DNA of 64,000 nucleotides, taken from [Mycoplasma] gypis (GTDB taxonomy: Bacteria; Bacillota_I; Bacilli_A; Mycoplasmatales; Metamycoplasmataceae). The notes under the pieces are model-generated. The model did no database searches. It was not told the origin of the DNA and was given only the letters and a program-made list of their open reading frames with translations. The position numbers were made by a program, and so were the translations under genes. The DNA lies in the NCBI RefSeq assembly GCF_016924775.1, contig NZ_JAFFTD010000002.1, forward strand, positions 1-64,000, given 5' to 3'. This document shows positions 11,552 to 22,175 of this stretch, piece after piece (position 1 is the first letter of the stretch; each line of letters starts with the position of its first letter).

Positions 11552-13231
11552 ATGAAAAAAGATTTTAATTCATGATTAGATTTTTTTGCCAAAAACAAAA
11601 AAGCTTTATTTGAAATCAAGAAACACAGAACCGATACAATTGATTCAGAATTTTTTCAAGATATTAAACTAAATGAAGGGACATTTGTTGCTGAAGTTGG
11701 TTATGGATTCAATAAATTTAATGAAGCAACAGTGCGGGGAATAGCTCAAGCTTATGTATTCTATTTAAAAACCTTACACAAAAACCTTCACGAAGTTAAA
11801 GTGCTAATTGCAACCGATGGTTCTTCTAAAGAATTTAATAATTTCATGATTCAATTCGGTGAAGTATTAATGGCTTCAAATATTAAGGTTTATTTATTTG
11901 AACGTAATGTAAATGTTACTAATGATTTTTGTTTTTTCGCTTTACAAAAAGTTGAAGAAATTGATAATCTTATTTACTTTAGTAACTTTTCTCGCTCACA
12001 TGAACAAAAAGCCCTTTATATTTATGAAAATAAAGTTAAACGTTTACCAAGCCAAAAAATCGATACAATTTATAATCTATATTTAAACGATGTTAATATT
12101 TTCTTTACAAGAACATTAAGCGACGATTTTAATTATTTAAAAATCGATATGTTAGTTTATGAATATGTTGATGAAATTTTAAAATTACAAGTACGTTCTT
12201 TTGACAATAAAAAATTAAAAGTTAGCGTTGTTTCTAACCCTTCAACCAATTATTTTGTTCAAAAAATTTTAGGGAAGATGGATTATAGCTATCGTTTCAT
12301 CAAAAAAAATAATCATTCAGTCAATAAAAAATTATTTTTCAAAAAATTTGCTTTTATTCATTCACACGATAAAACCCAAAATTATATTTTTGAATTTACT
12401 GAAGAAGGTAAAAATTTAGTTGTTTACGAAAAAACTTTTGGTTCTTTCTATAAACGAATCGATAATAACGATCTATTCATGGCATATCTTGAATTTATTG
12501 GTAAAGAGATGAAAATGAACCAAAAAAATCTTCGTTATGAAAACATCTTTTTAAGTTTATTTTCGCGTAATAATTTATTTAAACTTGATGAAAAATATTT
12601 TAAAAATATGACCAAACGCATATTTTTAAGTGATCGCGATTATCGTATTGAAAAAAGTTACTTCATGAATATTGATGAAGATGGGCGTCTTTTTGTCAAA
12701 AAACCTTATATGATTCAAAATAATGGGTTGATGTCGTTTGTCATTATTTTAGAAATGTTAAATTATTTTAACACTCAGAAAAAAACTTTTTCACAAGTAA
12801 AACGTGACTTAGATAAGTTGTATGGTAACGAAAAATTAGATATTTATCATTATCCAATTTCGCGTCAACATTTAAAAGAGTTTTTAGAAATAATTCAAAA
12901 TTTAAAACAAATTTCAGGACGTTTTGTTAATAATAATGAACCAATGACAACATATCGTTCATTTGAAAGCCAATATGTTTATAAAATTTATTTTGACAAC
13001 AATGAATGACTCGGAATTAAATTTGACAAAATTAATGATGAAATTGTTGTTTATAATCTTGTTAAAAAACAAAAGCATGATGTGAAAAATGTGCGTAAAT
13101 TTATCAAAAATTTAATCAAAAATTTAGACAAACAAACAAAATCATCAAAAGCAATGATTTTAAAATCAAAATTTCTAGCAAATCAAGATCATCAAAATTC
13201 TTCTGAAGATTTAAATTTAGAAGAAGAATAA
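11552..13231 (+). CDS. Phosphohexomutase-like protein lacking the catalytic loops (probable pseudoenzyme)
   Basis: 559 residues, starting 8 bases after the exporter gene with GGAAG upstream. It keeps the overall pattern of alpha-D-phosphohexomutases (PGM/PMM). A first-domain strand-helix segment (FGEVLMASNIKVYLFERNV near residues 104-122) matches the region before the active site, and NNGLMSFVIILEML near 395 matches the third-domain helix. The phosphoserine loop TASHNP is replaced by SNFSRSHEQ, the metal loop DGDADR by HSHDKTQN, and the sugar loop is not recognisable. It therefore looks enzymatically dead and may bind a ligand or partner. Assignment rests on residual fold-level similarity, so it is moderate. 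Confidence 0.6.
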
Positions 13232-13238
13232 AAAAAAT

Positions 13239-13270
13239 AAACGAACCGTCAGCAAGTCGGTTCGTTTTTT
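13239..13270 (+). terminator. Intrinsic terminator of the ATPase-exporter operon
   Basis: Stem ACGAACCG (13241-13248) with CGGTTCGT (13258-13265), nine-base loop, then TTTTT. Confidence 0.85.
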
Positions 13271-13334
13271 GATAATTTTAAATAACTGATACAAGATCGT
13301 TAATTAAGATCTTTAAGGCCGAATCTAAACGATT

Positions 13335-13408
13335 TGGCAGAGGGTACAGGATTCGAACCTGTGACGAAGGGTTTGGAGTCCTTAGTTTTGCCACTAAACT
13401 AACCCTCT
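13335..13408 (-). tRNA. tRNA-Trp (CCA)
   Basis: Acceptor AGAGGGT/ACCCTCT with G discriminator and encoded CCA, D arm GTTT/AAAC, anticodon loop CTCCAAA giving CCA, and T loop TTCGAAT. It reads UGG; a second tRNA-Trp (UCA) for UGA must lie elsewhere. It sits between the converging operon end and ychF. Confidence 0.93.
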
Positions 13409-13480
13409 TAATTTTTAGCAATTTAAAAATTAATGTTTTTTGTATTCTGTTTAAAGAAAGGATGCTAAATATGGAGAAAA

Positions 13481-14587
13481 TTATTTAGCAATTTTAAAGT
13501 AACACACATCTCCGTCTTGCATTAAATAGGTTTTACCTTCTAAACGCATTTTACCTTGTTCTTTGGCTTTTTGTTCACCACCATAAGCAATATAGTCATC
13601 ATAAGCAATTACTTCAGCTTTAACAAATTTCTTTTCGAAATCAGTGTGTATTATCCCTGCACACTCAGCTGCATTTTGGCCATCAGTGAAAACCCACGCT
13701 CTTGCTTCGATTTCACCGGCAGTGAAATATGTTTTTTGTTTAAGAAGCGAAAATGTGTTTTGAACGAGAGTGTCTAAACCACTCTCATCTATATTATATT
13801 CTGATAAAAACATTTTTTTATCATCAAGATCTTCAAATTTTGAAATTTCATACTCTAATGACACACAAACTGGGATTAAAAGGTCGTTTGTAAGATTTAA
13901 ATGTGCTTTTAATGCTTGAAAATGTTGGGCATTTTCAAGATTTCCAATTTCATCTTGTTTTAGATTAGCAACGTAGATGATTGGTTTTAAGGTTAAAAGT
14001 TGTCATGATTTAATGATTTTCTTTTCATCTTCATCAAGTTCTAATTCACGAGCACTTTTTTCTTCTTCAAGGTGTGACTTAATTTTTTTAGCAATTTCAA
14101 ACTCTTTTTTTAGATCTTTATCACCTGAGTTTTGTGCTTTTTTGCCAATTCTATTAATTACATTTTCTACAGTTTGCAAATCAGCAAGAATTAATTCTAA
14201 ATTAATAACTTTAACATCATCAATTGGATCTACTTTTCCGCTAACATGCATTATATTAGTATCTTCAAAACATCTGACAACATGAACAATAGCATCAACT
14301 TCGCGGATATTAGCTAAGAATTTATTTCCTAATCCTTCTCCCTTACTTGCTCCTTTTACAAGACCAGCAATATCAACAAATGTAAATGTTGCAGGAATTA
14401 TATTTGTAGTTTTTGCTAATTTGGCAATTTCAACAAGACGAGGATCATTTAATTTAACAATTGCGATATTGGGCTCAATTGTTGTGAAAGCATAATTTTG
14501 TGCTTCCGCTTCATTTAAAGTCAAAGCATTAAATAAAGTACTTTTACCTACGTTAGGCAACCCGACAATTCCGGCTTTTAAACTCAT
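13481..14587 (-). CDS. ychF: Redox-regulated ATPase/GTPase YchF (Obg family)
   Basis: 368 residues, full family length. P-loop GLPNVGKST is at residues 8-16, switch II VDIAGLVKGASKGEG near 70, then a helical hairpin with a coiled-coil insert, and a C-terminal TGS domain containing GEIEARAWVFTDG. YchF binds ATP in preference to GTP because its G4 motif is NxxE-like; here the G4 region reads NLKQDE. It associates with ribosomes and responds to oxidative stress in other bacteria. Monocistronic, reading toward tRNA-Trp. TGA codons are Trp. Confidence 0.95.
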
Positions 14588-14710
14588 TATTACTTCCTAT
14601 TCTGCTTATAATAAGCTTTTTATATTCCAACATTAACTTAATTAGATAAGCTAATAACATTTTAAATTATATTTTAATTTGTGGTTTTCATAAAAATAAA
14701 AAACATGTAT

Positions 14711-14716
14711 TATAAT
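14711..14716 (+). promoter_or_regulatory. -10 box for tRNA-Ser
   Basis: TATAAT 16 bases before the mature 5' end of tRNA-Ser. Confidence 0.55.
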
Positions 14717-14731
14717 TATTTAATATCAAGT

Positions 14732-14822
14732 CGGTAGTTGCTCGAGTGGCTGAAGAGGTTTGTCTCGAAAACAAATAACGCAAAAAATGCGTTCAAGGGT
14801 TCAAATCCCTTACTACCGGCCA
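14732..14822 (+). tRNA. tRNA-Ser (CGA)
   Basis: Acceptor CGGTAGT/ACTACCG, anticodon stem TTTGT/ACAAA with loop CTCGAAA giving CGA, long class II variable arm (AACGC/GCGTT), T loop TTCAAAT, G discriminator and encoded CCA. Confidence 0.93.
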
Positions 14823-14881
14823 TTTTTTATTATTCATTGATTAATTATTTATAATTATAAAAAAAACAAGACGGAGTTTTT

Positions 14882-15712
14882 ATGAGTGAAAAAACATTTA
14901 GCATGGAGATTAAAGAAGAAATAATTAAACAAAAAATCACTTCTTCATTGGCAATTAATTTTATCAATGGTTTTTTATACACTCAAAAAGATTCAAAAGA
15001 GTGTTTATTAACAGTGCATAATAGTGAAATTTTTGATTTTATTATTCATATTCTGCAAAATCAAAATATTCAATTTACTAATCCTAAAAAAAATCAAATT
15101 CATTTTTTTGCAAATGAAGAATTTTTAAAAAAACCTTTTAAAAAACAAAGTGATTTTTTTGGAGCAATATTTTTAACAACAGGTAGTATTTCTGATGTTG
15201 ATTCAACAACATATCATCTTGAAATCAAATTTTCAGATGAACAAAACGCACATGAAATAAGGGATATCATTAATGGCTATGGTTTAGATTTTAAAGTTTT
15301 AAAACGCCGTAACCACTATATTTTATATATTAAAAAAGTTGAAAATATCTGCGATTTCTTGAAAGCTATTAAAGCACCTCAGTCATATATGAAATTTGAA
15401 GAAACAAAAATTAATCGTGATTTTTCAAATTCAATTAATCGATTAACAAATTTTGATTATTATAATCAAGAAAAAATTGCCATTTCAAATATGAAATTTT
15501 TTGAAGAATATGATTTTATCTTAGAACATAAACTTGAACACGAATTTAGTGCCGAACAATTACTTTTTTTCAAAATAAAACGGGAAAATCCTGATTTAAG
15601 CTTATCTGAATTAGTGGAGAAATTAAGTAAAGAAAATTTAGTAAGATCTAAATCAACATTAAATTACTACTTGTCTAAATTGTCAAAAGTTTATAAAAAA
15701 AATCAACAGTAA
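14882..15712 (+). CDS. whiA: WhiA-type DNA-binding protein
   Basis: 276 residues starting MSEKTFSMEIKEEI. WhiA has a degenerate homing-endonuclease (LAGLIDADG-like) domain, here visible around GAIFLTTGSISDVDSTTYHLEI (residues about 95-118), and a C-terminal helix-turn-helix, here residues about 225-275. In Gram-positive bacteria it links transcription, cell division and chromosome segregation; in mollicutes it has been implicated in ribosomal-protein gene control. It lies 60 bases after tRNA-Ser and 27 bases before a membrane protein gene that is probably cotranscribed. Confidence 0.9.
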   Translation: MSEKTFSMEIKEEIIKQKITSSLAINFINGFLYTQKDSKECLLTVHNSEIFDFIIHILQNQNIQFTNPKKNQIHFFANEEFLKKPFKKQSDFFGAIFLTTGSISDVDSTTYHLEIKFSDEQNAHEIRDIINGYGLDFKVLKRRNHYILYIKKVENICDFLKAIKAPQSYMKFEETKINRDFSNSINRLTNFDYYNQEKIAISNMKFFEEYDFILEHKLEHEFSAEQLLFFKIKRENPDLSLSELVEKLSKENLVRSKSTLNYYLSKLSKVYKKNQQ

Positions 15713-15739
15713 TATAATTTTTAAATAGAAAGGACAAAA

Positions 15740-16522
15740 ATGTACGATTATGATTCTGATTTTAACAATGTTTCATACAATGTTCAAAAAACTGAAAAAT
15801 CACTAATTTTTAACAAGTTACTTGGTCTTTCAGTGTTTTGATTTGGATTAGGAGCAATGTTTTGCTTTGTAATTGCTGGACTTTTACCCTTAAGCAAAGC
15901 TTTAATGGCTAAATTTCTTGCTTTTGACCCATCAACATTATTCATAATATTCATTGTAGCGGTTGTTTCTCAAATTATTATTTCATTCATTTTATCAATG
16001 TTAATGCCATTAAAAGGACCCCGCAAGTTAAATCCGATAGTTCATTCTGTTATGTATGGATTTTATATTGTAGTAAGCACAATAACATTGACATTTTTTA
16101 CATTCTCATTACAAGCTTATACTAATTTAAATATAAATCAAGTAATGCTTGCTTTCTTAATTCCATTATTAGCAATTGCTATTATAGGGATTTTAGCTTA
16201 TACGGGTGTTATTAAATTTGAAAAATATCTTTGAGTAGGTTCAATTTTATTTTTTGCATCATTAATTTTTATGATCATTTTGATGTTTACAACTTTTCGT
16301 GACTACAAGTTGTATTCAATATATGCAACTTTATTTGTACTAGCAAGTTTGATTTTTATTGGGGTACAATTTAGACAAATTAAAAGTTATTCTGATAACA
16401 TCCAACAGCTAGATAACCGTGAAATATTAAATCTTTCAATTTATTTTGGTTTTTCATTATATGTTTACTACTATTCTTTAGTAATGGAATTATTAAGATT
16501 ATTTTCAATTTTAAAAGATTAA
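15740..16522 (+). CDS. Bax inhibitor-1/YccA-like membrane protein
   Basis: 260 residues. A short polar N terminus is followed by about seven hydrophobic helices and a final helix pattern (FGFSLYVYYYSLVMELLRLF) resembling the C terminus of the BI-1/YccA (TMBIM) family, where bacterial members act as pH-sensitive Ca2+ leak channels or modulate membrane proteases. AAAGGA precedes the ATG. It follows whiA by 27 bases and ends just before a terminator. Family assignment is from topology and the C-terminal pattern; the substrate is inferred from family only. Confidence 0.75.
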
Positions 16523-16526
16523 AATT

Positions 16527-16550
16527 AAAAGCAACACTGTTGCTTTTTTA
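16527..16550 (+). terminator. Intrinsic terminator after whiA/BI-1 operon
   Basis: AAAAGCAAC, two-base loop region, GTTGC, then TTTTTTA. Confidence 0.75.
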
Positions 16551-16590
16551 TTATCTTTAAAAACATTGGTAAAATTTAAAAGGACAAGAT

Positions 16591-18282
16591 ATGACAATTA
16601 ATGATTTAGATGTTGTTGTAGAACTACCGGGTGTATATTTTTGACTGGACAAAAATGGTGAAATTATATACATTGGTAAGGCTAAAAACTTAAAAAAACG
16701 GATGAAGCAATATTTTTTAGGCTCTTTAAATTCATATAAAACTTCGAAATTAGTCGAAGAGATTTTTAGTTTTGAATTTGTGACATTCAATAATGAAAAA
16801 GAAGCTCTTATTTACGAACAACTATCAATTGCAAAACATCGTCCTAAATATAATATTCTACTTTTAGATGATAAAAAATATCCTTACTTAAAAATTTCAC
16901 TTACTAATAAAATTACAATTCAAAGAGTTTGAAAATATAAAAAAGAAGCTAATTCTATTTATTATGGACCGCTTCCAGTTGGCTATGGAGCCACCGATTT
17001 AAAAAAATATTTAGAAAGTAAAATTTTGTATCGCGATGGTTTTTTAATTGAAGAAGAAACACAAGAATATTGAAATAAATCTTTTGAAAAGATTAAAGAA
17101 ATTTTACTTTTTAAAGATAAAAATTTTATTAATGAGTTAACTAATCAAATGAATTTAAGTGCAAAAAGCTTTCAATTTGAAGAAGCGTTAATGTATAAAC
17201 GTCTTATTGAGACAGTAAGTAAAATTCAACAAAAACAACTAATTGAACTGCAAAATTATGAAAATGTTGATATTTTCTATTTTGAGACTTTTGGTGATTA
17301 CATTGTAAGCGGTATTGCAACTTATCGTTTTGGAACACTTCTAAATTCACAAACTCAAGCCATAAATATTGTTTTTAGCGCTGAAGAAACAATTAATAGT
17401 TTCTTAAATATTTATTATTCAAAAAATGAAATTCCTAAATTGATTATTATGAATCAAGAATTGAGTCAAAGTCATTTTGATATTGTTTCAACAATTAAAA
17501 CATCCTTTCCAACAAAAGGTCAATTTTTTGATATTTTACAAACCCTTAAAACAAATGTTGACAGTAAAAAAGACATTGAAATTCAAAAACTAAATAACTT
17601 TGAAACCAAAACAATCGCCAATATAAAAAAATTAGAAGATATATTAAATATTAATAATGCAAGTGATATTGTTATTTTTGATAACTCACATTTTTCGAAT
17701 ACAAACCCTGTTTGTGCAGTGTTAAGAATTTGAGAAGGGCAACTTTTTAAATCTCAAAATCGTCGCTTTAATCTTGAAGTAAAACAAGACCGTAAAGCAG
17801 ATGTTGAATATATGAAACAAGCTGTTACTAAGTTTATTAGTCAAGAAAAAGACAAAAAACCTAGTCTAATAATAATTGATGGTGGTTTAGCTCATATTAA
17901 CGAAGTAAAAAGAATTTTGAGAGTCCATGATTGAAATGTAGATTTGATTGGTCTTGTAAAAAATGATAACCATAAAACTGATCATATCGTTAACAGCGAG
18001 GGCAAAAAAATTCCGATAAAAGATAAGGATTTATATAATTTTTTAGCAAACATTCAAGAAGAAGTTGACCGAAATGCTAAAAGATTTCAAGCTAAAAAAT
18101 CTCTTTCTAAAAGTTTGGAAACAAGCCTTGTTTCGATTGATGGAATTGGGTTTAAAACAGAAGAAAAATTACTAGAAAAGTTTGGTTCATATTCTGCAAT
18201 TTATAATGCAAGCGAAGAAGAATTAAAGGAAGTTGTTAGTGAAAAAATTGCGAAAAAAATTAAGAATTTATTTAGTGTGTAA
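16591..18282 (+). CDS. uvrC: Excinuclease ABC subunit C
   Basis: 563 residues. UvrC makes both incisions in nucleotide excision repair after UvrB loading. The GIY-YIG nuclease is N-terminal (GVYFW and IIYIGKAKNLKKR, residues 11-36), a UVR motif that contacts UvrB lies near residues 190-225 (FQFEEALMYKRLIE), an RNase-H-like nuclease near 345-470, and a helix-hairpin-helix pair at the C terminus (SIDGIGFKTEEKLLEKFG). The start follows AAAGGA by 7 bases. Slightly shorter than the E. coli protein (610) but complete. uvrA and uvrB are elsewhere. Confidence 0.95.
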
Positions 18283-18390
18283 AAAAAGTTTATATTTTTT
18301 CATCAATTTTTATAAAAACATATTAAAATATAATTACATCGCTTAAAAACATGGACATTTTAAGCTATTGTGTTAAAATATAAACAAAAT

Positions 18391-18467
18391 GGTCGCGTAG
18401 CTCAGCTGGATAGAGTACGTGCCTTCTAAGCATGTGGTCGTGGGTTCGAGTCCCGCCGCGATCGCCA
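18391..18467 (+). tRNA. tRNA-Arg (TCT)
   Basis: Acceptor GGTCGCG/CGCGATC, anticodon stem CGTGC/GCATG with loop CTTCTAA giving UCU, T loop TTCGAGT, G discriminator and encoded CCA. It reads AGA, the dominant Arg codon in this AT-rich genome. A TAAAAT-like -10 lies just upstream. Confidence 0.94.
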
Positions 18468-18661
18468 TTTTTTTTTACCGTTTTTTTGATAATAGTTACT
18501 CTTTGGCCTCGGCTAAAAAAGTCATTAATTTTTTTGTTAACGTTCTAAAAAAAGAATGTGTATTTTTTTATAAAAGAAATGTAATTGGATATGTACAAAG
18601 TTAGCTTATCCACCAATATTAATATTTTTTAAATCGCAAAAGTAATTATTTTTGCTCATAA

Positions 18662-18698
18662 AAATATAAAAAAAGTTAACAACAAAATTGTTAACTTC
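18662..18698 (-). terminator. Intrinsic terminator of the 212-aa hypothetical gene
   Basis: Perfect 9-bp stem AGTTAACAA/TTGTTAACT (18674-18682/18688-18696); on the minus strand it is followed by TTTTTTTATATTTT. The 18468-18661 stretch before it holds no gene that I can see. Confidence 0.75.
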
Positions 18699-18732
18699 TG
18701 TTTATTTCAAAAAATGAAAAAATTTTTAAAAA

Positions 18733-19371
18733 TTAAGCTTTTTTTGAAACACTAATGAAGTGATCTGAAAAGATTTTTATTCTTTTTATATAATTTTTCA
18801 CACCTTCATTAGTTAAATAAATGTTATTTGCTTTAGGCAATTCTACTTCATTAATATATTTTGTCATTTTAATTTGTGATTCATCAGACATTGTATTTAA
18901 AGAATTTTGGTATTCTTGTTCAACAATATTTTTGTCAGCTCAAATATAGAAAGGGCGAAGAGAATTTGGTGTTTTAGGATCAATGTCTACTAAGACAAAA
19001 CATGCCTGTGGTTGTTTTTCATTTAAGTGAGTTGAAAATCTTTCAAGTAAATATGTAATGACATTTGAATGCCCAAAATTACTTTTTTCATCCTTCATAT
19101 TTCAAGTATCTCCAGGGTTTAAAATTTGATCATATATTTTAGTTGAACTAATGAAAAACATTTTGTCTTCGATGAAAGCGTCACCAAAAACTTGCTTATC
19201 AAAATCGGTAGGATTAATATTTAATTCTTCAAGTTCCAAATTGTCGTTTTTTTCAAAATCTTCTTTTGAATATATTTGAGTTCAGATAACAAACTCAGGA
19301 TTTTTAAAAAGTAAAAGATTTGAAGTTTTTTTATTAAAAATTGGTACTAATGCACGATTTATTGTTGTCAT
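18733..19371 (-). CDS. Hypothetical protein, 212 aa
   Basis: Open only when TGA is read as Trp, starting MTTINRALVPIFNKK with AAGGAGAC 6 bases upstream and ending SVSKKA. It is soluble, with no signal peptide or membrane helix, and mixed alpha/beta in character (hydrophobic strands around LLLFKNPEFVIW and ACFVLVDIDPKTP). I recognise no motif. It lies just downstream of the SRP RNA gene with its own ribosome binding site and terminator, so it is likely a real gene. Confidence 0.65.
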
Positions 19372-19390
19372 TTTTGTCTCCTTAAACAAA

Positions 19391-19470
19391 AAACCACAAG
19401 ACACGACACTTCTCGATATGGCTGCTATGTTTCCATCCTGACCAAGTTACAAGGTTATCATTCTTATGGC
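19391..19470 (-). ncRNA. ffs: Signal recognition particle RNA (4.5S type)
   Basis: The minus strand contains the SRP domain IV core GGTCAGG...GGAAAC...AGCAGCC with its flanking stem, and the ends CCATAAGA and TCTTGTGG pair. The 3' end runs into a T tract (GGTTTTTTGTTT) that should terminate it. A TATGAT box lies just upstream on the minus strand (about 19481-19476), next to the asnA stop. About 80 nucleotides, the small bacterial form that binds Ffh. End positions are approximate by a few bases. Confidence 0.92.
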
Positions 19471-19494
19471 ATAAATATCATAGCATAAAAACTA

Positions 19495-20484
19495 CTAAAG
19501 CAGTGTAAAATTCTCGTCTTGAGCCATTTTGCTATTGTTTTCGTCTCAAACACTTACTTGAACTTCACCAATGTGTCTTTTTTCTAATAAAAACATTGAA
19601 ATTCGACTTTGACCAATTCCACCACCGATGGTAAACGGAAGCTCATTGTCAATCAATTGTTTGTGGAAGGGGCTATTTTTTTGAATTTCTTCTGGCTTTA
19701 GATTATATTGTCTAATTAAAGCATCTCGATCGACTCTAATTCCCATACTGCTTAATTCTAAAGCATGTTGATTAATTTCATCTCAAACGATCAAATCACC
19801 GTTTAAATTTCAGTCATCATAATCTTTTGCACGCGCTGAATGAGGTTTTTGATCTGGTAAAATATCACCAATTTGATAAATAAATACTGATTTGTATTTT
19901 TTGGCGATTTCATTTTCTCTTTCATTAGCAGTTAGATTTGGATAAAGTTGGTATAAATCATAACTACTAATAAAATGAATATTATTAACAAGTTTTTTAG
20001 AAAGTTGTGGATATAAGTTATTAATATCGTTTTCAGTATCCTTCAAAACTTGGTAAATTTTAAAAACTATTTGTTTTAAAGTGTCAAGAGTTCTATCTTG
20101 TTTTTCAATAATTAGTTCTCAATCTCATTGATCAACATAAAAAGAGTGAGTATTGTCCAAATCTTCTTCTCTTCTTATGGCGTTCATATCAGTATAAATA
20201 CCTTCTCAAGGTAAAAAATTATATTTTTTTAATGCAAATCTTTTTCATTTTGCAAGCGAGTGAACAACTTCAAGTTCTTTATCGAAACCTCTTGCCATAA
20301 AGCTTACGGCGCTTTCACCGTTAAGATTGTCATTAAGCCCACTTTCTTTTGTTAAAAATAAAGGAGCAGAAACTCTTGTTAAGTTAAGTTGTCTTTTAAG
20401 TTCGGTTGCAAAAAATTCTTTTAATTTTTCTATTGCGAATTGAGTTTGTTTTAAATCTAGTTTATTAATATATTTATTTTTCAT
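19495..20484 (-). CDS. asnA: Aspartate-ammonia ligase (asparagine synthetase A)
   Basis: Makes asparagine from aspartate, ammonia and ATP. 329 residues, matching the 330 of E. coli AsnA. Class II aaRS-like catalytic fold: a motif-2 region RREEDLDNTHSFYVDQWDWE, and a motif-3 region GGGIGQSRISMFLLEKRHIGEVQ near the C terminus. Several in-frame TGA codons are Trp, including two in DQWDWE. Transcribed on the minus strand ahead of the SRP RNA gene, which has its own promoter. Confidence 0.95.
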
Positions 20485-20807
20485 AATAATTAAATTTTAA
20501 TGTTTTTTTATTATTTTTAAAAATAAAAAAATTTTTATTTTATTAGCTATTTATATAGTTTTTTAGCTAAAAAAACTATTTTTTTTGTTATTTTGAAATA
20601 AATATACAAAAAAATAAATATAAAAACCTTTTTTTTGAATGATTTTTTTCATTTTTTAGCATTTTAAGGAGTTAAAATGGTATAAAAATTTAAAAAATTA
20701 ACCTTTTTTGGTTTGTTTTTGAATATATTAAAAAATTTTTGTGTATTTTTTTAGAAAAATAGTAAAATTAATTAATATTTAAATTAACCAAAAAAGGGGG
20801 TTATGAA
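20485..20807. other. AT-rich divergent intergenic region with an inverted repeat
   Basis: 323 bases between asnA (minus) and pepA (plus), no gene. AACCTTTTTTGGTT (20700-20713) is complementary to AACCAAAAAAGG (20786-20797), the latter running into the aminopeptidase Shine-Dalgarno AAAGGGGG. A strong AAGGAG at about 20667 precedes ATG GTA TAA, a two-codon frame of doubtful meaning. Confidence 0.6.
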
Positions 20808-22175
20808 ATGTTAAAAGAATATGCAAATTACAAATCAACAAAACAACCAACTCTTTATGCCGTTTATAAAGGTCAAGAAGTTGAAGATTTTGTTGTAAGA
20901 AAAAAACACCATATCACTGAAGATTTAGTAAATAATAAAAGATATTTTTATGTTGATGAAATTAAAACATATTATCAATTAACAGTTGCTGTTGATTCAT
21001 TATTAGATAAAATTGTTGAATCAATTCAAGTAGATATTCAATCCTTTATTAATGATTATATTACTTTCGAGGATGTTTTAAGAGCGTTTCACTTAAGATA
21101 CGCGTTAAAATTCGCAAAAATTTATAATGAAAAAAGCGAAAAAGACGAAGAAAAATTACCAAAAATTAAACTATTTCACGAGGATACTAAATATCGCAAA
21201 TATTCAAAATATTTAGTTAATTTAGTGGAAAACATTACAGCGGTTCGTGATTTACAAATTACACCACCAAATGTTTGCAACAGCGAATGATTAGCTGATT
21301 TTATTGAAAAAGATTTCCGTTCATTACGTTGCTTAGAAGTTAATGTTTTAGGAAGTAAAGAAATTAATGAATATGGAATGGGATTAATGACAAGCGTTAA
21401 TCGTGGTTCAACTTATCAACCTCGTGTAGTTGTAATTAATTACACTCCAAAGAAAAACAATAAAAAAAGAATTACATTAGTAGGAAAAGGAATTACTTTT
21501 GACACTGGTGGTGTTAACACTAAAGGATATTTCATGGAAGGAATGAAATATGATATGTCAGGTAGTGCAATTGTTGCTTATGTTTTAAAAACAATCGCAC
21601 AACAAAAATTGAATATTAATGTTAGTGCTATTATGATGATTACTGATAATCGTACTAACGGAGATCCGTCTTTACCTGAAAGTGTTTATAAATCAATGTC
21701 AGGGAAAACAGTTGAAGTTGTTGATACAGATGCTGAAGGACGTTTAGTTTTAGCTGATGGAATCACATATGCAAAAGATGTACTAAAATCAAGTACTATT
21801 ATTGACGTTGCAACTTTAACAGGAACAATTGTTAAAGCTCTTGGAAGTGTTTATAGTGGAATTTATTCGACAAGTGATAAAGAGTGAGAACTTTTTGAAC
21901 AAGCTTCACAAAAATCAAAAGAAAAAGTTTGAAGAATGCCAATGCATGAAGATTTTCATAAATTTAATAAAGAATCAAAAGTTGCAGATTTAAATAATTA
22001 TTCAAACAACGAGTTAAGTGATTGTAATACTGCTGCAATGTTTTTAAAAGAATTTGCCGGAGATGTGGATTTTATTCACTGTGATGTTGCTGGAACAGCT
22101 GATCGTAATTTAGTTCCGCAGGGTGAACTTCTTTATACATTAGTTGAATATATTAAATTGAAAGTAGGTCGTTAA
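20808..22175 (+). CDS. M17 leucyl aminopeptidase, first of a tandem pair
   Basis: 455 residues. A divergent N-terminal domain is followed by the metallopeptidase domain of the M17 (PepA/LAP) family, which removes N-terminal residues from peptides in the cytosol using two metal ions. Metal and catalytic motifs are intact: GKGITFDTGG, MKYDMSG and the family signature DTDAEGRLVLADG. AAAGGGGG precedes the start. Its stop overlaps the ATG of a second M17 gene (TAATG). Mycoplasmas depend on imported peptides for amino acids, so a cytosolic peptidase role is likely. Confidence 0.92.

Noticed and set aside
5015-13231. Apparent chains of broken genes in the ATPase/exporter operon
   Set aside because: All the breaks are TGA codons in otherwise continuous frames at conserved Trp or neutral sites; the genetic code explains them.
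18419-18604. Short plus-strand frame starting in tRNA-Arg
   Set aside because: It overlaps the tRNA and has no ribosome site or family resemblance.
20667-20688. Leader peptide ATG GTA TAA with strong AAGGAG upstream of the aminopeptidase genes
   Set aside because: Two codons in AT-rich DNA can arise by chance; there is no supporting structure around it apart from the separate inverted repeat.
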